Shown here: positions 56,739-64,000 of the stretch, in pieces
Numbering within the stretch: the stretch's first letter is position 1
How the letters are laid out: every line of letters begins with the position of its first letter
Notes under the pieces: model-generated
Database searches by the model: none
Seen by the model: only the letters and a program-made list of their open reading frames with translations
What the model was told of the DNA's origin: nothing
Made by a program: the position numbers and the translations under genes
Assembly (NCBI RefSeq): GCF_000368685.1
Contig: NZ_KB849628.1
Location: 1 to 64,000 of the forward strand
Reading direction: 5' to 3'
DNA length: 64,000 nt
Source of the DNA: Acinetobacter baylyi DSM 14961 = CIP 107474
Lineage (GTDB): Bacteria > Pseudomonadota > Gammaproteobacteria > Pseudomonadales > Moraxellaceae

Positions 56739-58058
56739 ATGCGTCATTTTTTTAAACTAGGTTTAGTGTCAGCGGCAGTTTTGGGCAGTCAAATGACACT
56801 AGCCAATGACTTTTGGTCACAAGATCGTCAATGGTTACTCGGTGACTGGGGCGGCGAACGTCAGCAGCTAGAAAAGCAGGGCTATAAATTTACAGCGTCG
56901 ATTATGAGTCAGGCCGCCACTAATCTTGATGGTGGGTATAACGACAGCAATACGCTTGAAAATGCTGGACAACTGACGCTGGGTGCAAATTTTGATTTAA
57001 GCAAAATCGCAGGTTGGGAAGATACGACAGCAGCCATCATGATCACCAAACGTGATGGTAACTCTTTGACTCTGGAACGTATTAAAGATCCACGCTCGAC
57101 TACGCTTGGCAATACCCAGGAAATTTATGGACGTGGAAAAATCTGGCGTTTAACACAAGCTTGGGTGAAAAAAGGATTCAATGACAATACGGTTCAATTT
57201 AAAATTGGTCGTATGGGGATGTCAGATGATTTTAATAGCTCACAATGTGAATTCCAGAATTTATTACTCTGTGGTGGACAGCTTGGAAAATCCATTGGTT
57301 CGATCTGGTACAACTGGCCAGTAGGGCTATGGGGTACCAATGTAAAATACCAATTTGCGCCTGAGTGGACTTTAGGTTTGGGCGTTTATGAAGTCAATCC
57401 AGATAACGTCAAAACCCAATCAAATAGTGATGGTTTTAATCTGGATATGAATAATGTCAAAGGGGCAACCATTCCTGTAGAGTTAGCATGGAAACCTAAA
57501 CTTGCAATGTTTAATGGTTTGCCAGGTGAATATAAAGTAGGTGCTTTATACTCTACAGCAGATGCTAATGATGTGGGGACAGTGAGTAAAGTCCATGATA
57601 GCAAGCATAGCTTCTGGATTAATACTCAACAACAATTGACTCAGCATAATGATAACGCCAAACGTGGTTTATTCGTCAGCTTTAATGGTGTGGTGAATGA
57701 TAAAGCGACTACAATGGTAGAAAGTACCCAGCAATTGGCACTTTGGTATAAAGGCCCTTTTGATAGTCGCCCAAATGATTCAATTGGTTTTGGTTTGGCA
57801 AACTATGTCGTAAATAAACGAGTACGTGATCGTCAAATTGCAACCAATGAAAGCCGTGGTTATTATGAATATGATGATTTGGCGTCAAATTATGTTCCAA
57901 TTCAGCACGATGAACTGAATGTTGAATTGAATTATACCTATCAATGGTCTCCAGCCGTGATGTTGCGCCCAAATATTCAATATATTCATCAACCTGCTGG
58001 TGTGAAAGAGGTTGATGATGCATGGGTTGCGGGTTTAAGTATGCGTTTAAATTTCTAA
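56739..58058 (+). CDS. quiX: OprB-type outer-membrane porin
   Basis: 439 residues: signal peptide (FKLGLVSAAVLGSQMTLA), then a carbohydrate-selective OprB porin barrel (DWGGERQQLEKQGYKF, IGRMGMSDDFNSSQCEFQ, ending GLSMRLNF with C-terminal Phe). Probably lets quinate and shikimate through the outer membrane. Part of the pca-qui operon, 67 bp after quiC, separated by the stem-loop. Confidence 0.88.
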   Translation: MRHFFKLGLVSAAVLGSQMTLANDFWSQDRQWLLGDWGGERQQLEKQGYKFTASIMSQAATNLDGGYNDSNTLENAGQLTLGANFDLSKIAGWEDTTAAIMITKRDGNSLTLERIKDPRSTTLGNTQEIYGRGKIWRLTQAWVKKGFNDNTVQFKIGRMGMSDDFNSSQCEFQNLLLCGGQLGKSIGSIWYNWPVGLWGTNVKYQFAPEWTLGLGVYEVNPDNVKTQSNSDGFNLDMNNVKGATIPVELAWKPKLAMFNGLPGEYKVGALYSTADANDVGTVSKVHDSKHSFWINTQQQLTQHNDNAKRGLFVSFNGVVNDKATTMVESTQQLALWYKGPFDSRPNDSIGFGLANYVVNKRVRDRQIATNESRGYYEYDDLASNYVPIQHDELNVELNYTYQWSPAVMLRPNIQYIHQPAGVKEVDDAWVAGLSMRLNF

Positions 58059-58232
58059 CAGTATCATCATTTCAATAAAAAATATTGATTAAAATACAAG
58101 CAAAGATATTGTTGATTTTAAACTTAATTCGAACAGCTAAAGTCATTAACATGACTTTAGCTGAATGTGTTTTATACGTGATGATGAGAATGACTCTCTG
58201 TACTCATGATCACGATACGTGGAGAAAGATGT

Positions 58233-60662
58233 ATGTCTGACCCTCAAGAAAAGTCTCACATCATATTGAAAGTATGGTGTTTTATACTTGGGCTGGCGTT
58301 ACTTATTACTGGTGCATTTTATGTTATCGGTGGTGGAAAACTGATTAGCTTGGGTGGTTCATGGTACTTCCTGATTGCTGGTTTAATGATTACTACCTCA
58401 GCTTTTTTTATGTTCAAGAAAAAAGCAACCGGGGTCTGGTTATATGCTTTGGCCTTCATTGGTACTGTTATTTGGGCGTTAATTGATGCTGGTTTCGAAT
58501 TTTGGCCATTGCATTCACGTTTGATGTTCCCAGCAGGTTTATTTGCTGCGGTCATGTTAACCTTGCCATCTATTCGTAAATACCAATATCAAACCCCAAT
58601 GAGCGCTCCAGCATATGTCATTGGTGGTTTGACCGTTTTAGGAATGCTCGGTGGTCTGTATGGAATGTTTATTCCACATGAAACTGTGAAAGCATCTGGC
58701 GAAGAACTACCACTTGTTCCAGTTGACCCTGCCAAAAAACAGGTAAATTGGGATCATTATGGTAATGATGCTGGCGGCAGTCGTTTTGTAGCGCTTGATC
58801 AGATTAACCGTAACAACGTATCTAAATTAAAAGAAGCTTGGCGTTTCCGTACAGGTGATTTTACGACTGGTACAGGTAACGGTGCAGAAGATCAAATGAC
58901 ACCATTGCAAGTTGGCAATAAAGTATTCTTGTGTACACCACATAATAATATATTTGCAATTGATGCAGACTCTGGAAAGCAGCTTTGGAAAGCAGAAGTT
59001 AACTCTACTGCGGATGCATGGGAACGTTGTCGTGGCGTCGCTTATTTTGATTCGACACAACCATTGGTACAACCTACATTGGCTGGTGCAACACCTGTAG
59101 CTGCTTTAGCAGCAAATACTGAGTGTCCGCGACGTGTATATACCAATACTGTAGATGGCCGTTTGATTGCAGTAAATGCAGATACAGGCGCTCGTTGTAA
59201 AGACTTTGGTGTTAATGGTACAGTGAATTTACATGAAGGACTTGGTGAAAATACTAAGGCACCTCGCTTTGAAGTCACTTCGGCACCTACCATTGCAGGT
59301 ACAACGATTGTCGTGGGAAGCCGTATTGCAGATAACGTGGCAGCCGATATGCCTGGTGGAGTCATTCGTGCCTATGATGTGATTACAGGTAAATTACGTT
59401 GGGCATTTGATCCACGTAATCCAGATCCAAACTACGTTTTAAAACCAGGTGAGATTTACAAACGCAGTTCTACGAACTCATGGGCAGCCATGTCTTATGA
59501 CCCGCAAATGAATACCGTGTTCTTGCCAATGGGAAGTTCATCTGTAGACGTTTGGGGTGGTAATCGTACTGCAGCCGACCATAAATATAATACCTCTGTA
59601 CTTGCACTTGATGCGACGACAGGTAAAGAAAAATGGGTTTATAATACTGTTCATAATGACCTTTGGGATTTTGACTTACCAATGCAACCAAGTTTGGTAG
59701 ACTTCCCAATGAAAGATGGTACAACTAAACCTGCGGTTGTTATTGGCACTAAATCAGGTCAGTTTTATGTACTTGATCGTGTGACAGGTAAACCACTGAC
59801 TAAAGTGATCGAGCAGCCAATTAAAGTGGCTGATATTCCTGGCGAACAATACAGTAAAACTCAGCCGCGTTCAGTTGAAATGCCGCAAATTGGTAATCAG
59901 ACACTTAAAGAGTCTGATATGTGGGGCGCGACGCCATTTGATCAGTTGATGTGTCGTATCAACTTTAAATCAATGCGTTATGACGGGCTTTACACCGCAC
60001 CAGGTACTGATGTATCACTGAGCTTCCCGGGTTCTCTGGGTGGTATGAACTGGGGTTCTATCGCATTTGATCCAACGCACCGTTATATGTTTGTGAATGA
60101 CATGCGTTTAGGGCTTTGGATTCAATTGATCAAGCAGACTCCTGAAGATATCAAAATTCAGGCAAATGGTGGCGAGAAAGTTAATACAGGTATGGGTGCA
60201 GTTCCAATGAAAGGTACGCCATATAAAGTGAATAAAAACCGCTTTATGTCAGCGTTGGGCATTCCATGTCAAAAACCACCTTTTGGTACCATGACTGCAA
60301 TTGATATGAAAACACGTCAAGTGGCTTGGCAAGTACCATTGGGTACGATTCAAGACACGGGTCCAATGGGTATTAAAATGGGCTTGAAAGCACCAATTGG
60401 TATGCCAACCATTGGTGGTCCTATGGCGACTCAAGGCGGGTTAGTATTCTTTGCTGCAACGCAAGACTACTACTTACGTGCGTTTAACTCATCTAATGGT
60501 AAAGAGTTGTGGAAAGCACGTCTTCCTGTGGGTAGTCAAGGTACGCCTATGAGTTATATGTCACCAAAAACTGGAAAACAATACGTTGTTGTTTCAGCAG
60601 GTGGTGCACGTCAGTCTCCAGATCATGGTGACTACGTGATTGCATATGCCCTTGAAAAATAA
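58233..60662 (+). CDS. quiA: PQQ-dependent quinate/shikimate dehydrogenase
   Basis: Oxidises quinate or shikimate in the periplasm, electrons going to ubiquinone. 809 residues from ATG 58233 (GGAGAAAG upstream); an in-frame ATG at 58206 is less likely. Five N-terminal helices (about 10-160) are followed by an eight-bladed PQQ propeller with repeated W-motifs, such as GKQLWKAEV, GKLRWAFDP, GKEKWVYNT and GKELWKARL, and the active-site region GGAEDQ-like TGNGAEDQMTPLQV. Same layout as membrane glucose dehydrogenase. Last gene of the pca-qui operon. Confidence 0.96.
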   Translation: MSDPQEKSHIILKVWCFILGLALLITGAFYVIGGGKLISLGGSWYFLIAGLMITTSAFFMFKKKATGVWLYALAFIGTVIWALIDAGFEFWPLHSRLMFPAGLFAAVMLTLPSIRKYQYQTPMSAPAYVIGGLTVLGMLGGLYGMFIPHETVKASGEELPLVPVDPAKKQVNWDHYGNDAGGSRFVALDQINRNNVSKLKEAWRFRTGDFTTGTGNGAEDQMTPLQVGNKVFLCTPHNNIFAIDADSGKQLWKAEVNSTADAWERCRGVAYFDSTQPLVQPTLAGATPVAALAANTECPRRVYTNTVDGRLIAVNADTGARCKDFGVNGTVNLHEGLGENTKAPRFEVTSAPTIAGTTIVVGSRIADNVAADMPGGVIRAYDVITGKLRWAFDPRNPDPNYVLKPGEIYKRSSTNSWAAMSYDPQMNTVFLPMGSSSVDVWGGNRTAADHKYNTSVLALDATTGKEKWVYNTVHNDLWDFDLPMQPSLVDFPMKDGTTKPAVVIGTKSGQFYVLDRVTGKPLTKVIEQPIKVADIPGEQYSKTQPRSVEMPQIGNQTLKESDMWGATPFDQLMCRINFKSMRYDGLYTAPGTDVSLSFPGSLGGMNWGSIAFDPTHRYMFVNDMRLGLWIQLIKQTPEDIKIQANGGEKVNTGMGAVPMKGTPYKVNKNRFMSALGIPCQKPPFGTMTAIDMKTRQVAWQVPLGTIQDTGPMGIKMGLKAPIGMPTIGGPMATQGGLVFFAATQDYYLRAFNSSNGKELWKARLPVGSQGTPMSYMSPKTGKQYVVVSAGGARQSPDHGDYVIAYALEK

Positions 60663-60676
60663 TTCAATCGCTTAAA

Positions 60677-60703
60677 AAAAAGGGACTCTCAGGAGTCCCT
60701 TTT
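60677..60703 (+). terminator. Terminator of the pca-qui operon
   Basis: AAAAGGGACTC, TCAG, GAGTCCCTTTTA: 8-bp GC-rich core with A and T flanks, 15 nt after quiA. Confidence 0.9.
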
Positions 60704-60734
60704 ATTCTTACTATATATTTTCTAAATAATTTTT

Positions 60735-61913
60735 CTACTTATTTATCAACTGATCTAAAATATCTAAACGATTTTTGGCCTCTGAGCTAAAGTTACTTGC
60801 TGCTTGATGATAAAACCTTTTAGCTAATTTTAAATCTAGGGTAACTCCTTGACCTAATTCAAATATTTGGCCTAATCTATAAGCGGAAGTTGCATGTCTA
60901 AGATTTGCAGCCTTTTTATAAAATATTAAAGCTTGTTGAATATCTTTTTGAACAATATGACCTTTTTCATACAACTCCGCCAAGGTAAAATAGGCATCTG
61001 GATAATTCTGCTTTACTGATTTTTTAATCCAAGTTAATCCTAACTCATAATTTTTTTCTATCCCTAGGCCGTTCAAATAGAGTTTACCTAGATTTAGTTC
61101 TCCTTCAGGATCATTTTGAGACGCCGTTTTTTCATACCAAAAAAGCGCTAAAGACATATTTTGAGTAACATCTAAACCATTTAGATACATAGATGCTAAT
61201 TGATTTTGAGCCTTGATACATCCTTCTTGAGCTTGTTTTAATGTTCGTTTAAAGTTTGGAATATCTTCACAGTTGATAATTAAAGATTGAGATGTATTGT
61301 AGTCGCTATCAATAATATCAAAACCTAAGTGATATTGAAGCACTTCTACTAAAAGTGCACGAGCAAGGTAATGATGATAAAAAGATAAGCTTTTTTCTAT
61401 AATATAATAGTACTTGTGATATTGAATATCTGGATTGCTCTCATCATTTAGATCTGGAATCTCATATCTTTCAATTTTATAAGAACCATCAGTGTAACTT
61501 TCTCGTTCATAAAAAATAGTAAAATTCAGCCAAGATTTTTCGCAATTCAAAGGTTGGCCAGTTTGATAAAGATTTGATCCCTGATATTGGATTACTTTAC
61601 GTATTTCTTTACGATTTTGATATATGATATAACTAAATGATTCAAAGCTATCGACACATTTAAAGAAAACTGTCCACTCCGATTCCTTTAAATTGAGTAG
61701 TAGTTTTTCCCATAATTTAGGATTATTTTTTGCAGACTCAAAAATCTCATGATTATGAATAAGAATTAAATTATTATTTAAAAATTCAATATGTATAGTT
61801 GATTGTTGATCAAAAAATGAATCTTCATCTTTTATCCATTTATGAACTAAATTTTCAATATCATCTTGGTCGCTAGAACATTTAAAAATCATTCCAGATA
61901 TATTGGTACCCAT
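60735..61913 (-). CDS. Sel1-repeat protein with unknown N-terminal domain
   Basis: Not a known part of the pathway. 392 residues, no signal peptide or membrane helix. Residues about 229-390 are four to five Sel1-like repeats (AQNQLASMYLNGLDV.., GELNLGKLYLNGLGI.., AYFTLAELYEKGHIV.., SAYRLGQIFELGQGV..), a helical scaffold for protein contacts. Residues about 1-220 are acidic, rich in aromatic residues and of no family I recognise. The codons are very AT-rich compared with quiA and pobR. It sits alone, convergent with quiA, between the qui and pob genes and is probably an insertion or relic neighbour unrelated to aromatics. Confidence 0.85.
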   Translation of the reverse strand: MGTNISGMIFKCSSDQDDIENLVHKWIKDEDSFFDQQSTIHIEFLNNNLILIHNHEIFESAKNNPKLWEKLLLNLKESEWTVFFKCVDSFESFSYIIYQNRKEIRKVIQYQGSNLYQTGQPLNCEKSWLNFTIFYERESYTDGSYKIERYEIPDLNDESNPDIQYHKYYYIIEKSLSFYHHYLARALLVEVLQYHLGFDIIDSDYNTSQSLIINCEDIPNFKRTLKQAQEGCIKAQNQLASMYLNGLDVTQNMSLALFWYEKTASQNDPEGELNLGKLYLNGLGIEKNYELGLTWIKKSVKQNYPDAYFTLAELYEKGHIVQKDIQQALIFYKKAANLRHATSAYRLGQIFELGQGVTLDLKLAKRFYHQAASNFSSEAKNRLDILDQLINK

Positions 61914-62079
61914 ATATTTCTCTTAAAATTTCTATAAAATAATTTACTAATAAGTTGCTTTATTTTTTACAAGTTGATTGATTATATATCTAAATATTTT
62001 CTTTCTTATTAAAAATCTAATATTGAATCTCAACTCTTTTAAAGTTTTTTAATAAGATAACAAATATCTATGATTAAAA
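61914..62079. other. AT-rich spacer between the Sel1-repeat gene and pobR
   Basis: 166 bp, extremely A+T-rich. It should hold the promoter of the Sel1-repeat gene and the 3' end of the pobR transcript. No clear hairpin or operator was found. Confidence 0.4.
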
Positions 62080-62895
62080 TTATACCAAATTACGCAGCTC
62101 ATTCGCAGTATTGCGTAATAAAGGTAAAACTTGATCGATAAGATACTGTGGCTGCACCCGATTGGTTTGTGACATACAATTAAGTGCTGCAATGGTAAGC
62201 CCCTGTGCGTTTAAAACGGGTACCGCAATCGCAATCAGACCCAGTTCATGTTCCTCAGTAGACAAACAGTAGTCCGATTGCCGAACAGCATCTAATGTTT
62301 CTAAAAAAGTATGTTCATCGGTAATGGTATAAGGCGTGAGGCGCTTCAGACCATATTTTTCAATCCATTCAATTTGTACTTCACGATCCAGAACAGAAAG
62401 TAATACTTTACCGGTAGAGGTGGCGTGGGCAGGCAAACGATTACCCAAATGCATCCCATAGGGGCTCACGCGAAGATTATCTTGCTGGGGTAAATAACTA
62501 CGCGCAACAGGTACAACTTCATGCTCATCGAGCACCACAATTGAAAAGGTGAGGCTGGTTTGAGCACACAGTAGATTTAAAAATGACTGTGCCACTTTGG
62601 GTAAATGTGCCGAGCTTAAATAAGAACTAGAAAAACGTAAAACACGATGTGTAAGCCAAAAATAGTGCTCATCGGTATCTAAATAACCCAAAAATTTAAG
62701 TGTCTTTAAATAACGCCGTGCAGCTGTTCTGCTTATACCAGTACGCTCTGCAACCTGTGTCACGTTCAGTCGTTGTCTGTCAATTCCAAATGCTTCTAAA
62801 AGCGCTAAGCCTTTGGCCAAGCCTGCAATGTAATCTTCCGTACGTATTTCTTCACTTGAATGGGGATGTGCAAGGTATTGGTGATGTTGTTCCAT
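62080..62895 (-). CDS. pobR: IclR-family regulator PobR
   Basis: 4-hydroxybenzoate-responsive activator of pobA. 271 residues from ATG 62895 (MEQHHQYL); a TTG 15 nt earlier is unlikely. Helix-turn-helix NVTQVAERTGISRTAARRYLKTL near 43-65; effector domain with GNRLPAHATSTGKVLLSVLD and STEEHELGLIAIAVPV. Clearly paralogous to PcaU. Divergent from pobA with its operator between them. Confidence 0.94.
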   Translation of the reverse strand: MEQHHQYLAHPHSSEEIRTEDYIAGLAKGLALLEAFGIDRQRLNVTQVAERTGISRTAARRYLKTLKFLGYLDTDEHYFWLTHRVLRFSSSYLSSAHLPKVAQSFLNLLCAQTSLTFSIVVLDEHEVVPVARSYLPQQDNLRVSPYGMHLGNRLPAHATSTGKVLLSVLDREVQIEWIEKYGLKRLTPYTITDEHTFLETLDAVRQSDYCLSTEEHELGLIAIAVPVLNAQGLTIAALNCMSQTNRVQPQYLIDQVLPLLRNTANELRNLV

Positions 62896-62917
62896 AACAT
62901 TCAAATCCAAAATGGTT

Positions 62918-62957
62918 TTGTCCGATCATCGGACAGTTGTAATGCTAATCGGATAAT
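62918..62957. promoter_or_regulatory. PobR operator: three repeats
   Basis: TTGTCCGAT (62918-62926) and ATCGGACAG (62928-62936) are an inverted pair around one base; a third, ATCGGATAA (62948-62956), starts 20 bp after the second. Spacing equals the PcaU site at 46096, with the core changed from TTCGAT to TCCGAT. Confidence 0.85.
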
Positions 62958-62990
62958 TTTGAGCCTTGATTATAGATGTCTTTTTAATGA

Positions 62991-64000
<1,010 letters not shown>

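Overview
The window looks like chromosome of an Acinetobacter, most probably A. baylyi or a very close relative. The 5' part is a 23S-5S rRNA tail, base composition is AT-rich, and the right third carries the pcaU / pcaIJFBDKCHG / quiBCXA / pobR-pobA supraoperonic cluster in the order and with the protein sequences I associate with A. baylyi ADP1 (from memory, no search was run).

Layout. 1-3.2 kb: 3' end of a 23S rRNA gene, 5S rRNA and two strong terminators. 3.4-5.0 kb: an AAC(2')-like GNAT acetyltransferase and cysK with a clear promoter/palindrome. 5.1-11.8 kb: a lytic transglycosylase lipoprotein, then a six-gene minus-strand operon of membrane-lipid enzymes (CDP-alcohol phosphatidyltransferase, alpha/beta hydrolase-methyltransferase fusion, PAP2-dual-specificity-phosphatase fusion, small membrane protein, PlsC-like acyltransferase, CdsA-like cytidylyltransferase). 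It matches the uncharacterised E. coli ynbABCD set plus two genes and is the best candidate here for an undescribed system. 11.9-16.5 kb: ybaK, a histidine-acid-phosphatase lipoprotein, and the phosphatase-dehydrogenase fusion mtlD. 16.7-21 kb: lrgAB-type genes divergent from a LysR regulator, which is followed by two half-size YeeE/YedE proteins, a persulfide-dioxygenase-like beta-lactamase-fold enzyme and a DUF202 protein (sulfide/persulfide handling). 21.2-22.9 kb: ETF-ubiquinone oxidoreductase, the electron outlet for the acyl-CoA dehydrogenases to the right.

23.0-44.8 kb is a dicarboxylate (dca-type) beta-oxidation region. It has transporters, a porin, two paralogous class III CoA-transferases each next to an IclR regulator, acyl-CoA dehydrogenases, enoyl-CoA hydratase, hydroxyacyl-CoA dehydrogenase, thiolase, a class I CoA-transferase (dcaIJ) and a thioesterase. 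Most transcription units here are preceded by related 6-3-6 inverted repeats (about TTTCGC-N3-GCGAAA), which suggests one regulon served by the two IclR paralogues. The region ends in an internally deleted paaG-like pseudogene.

45.2-64 kb turns quinate, shikimate and 4-hydroxybenzoate into protocatechuate and then, by the beta-ketoadipate pathway, into acetyl-CoA and succinyl-CoA. PcaU and PobR each sit beside a three-copy 10-bp operator with identical spacing. pcaIJF are clearly richer in G+C than their neighbours. An unknown Sel1-repeat gene sits between quiA and pobR. pobA is cut by the window end. I saw no transposase, CRISPR array, tRNA or replication origin.
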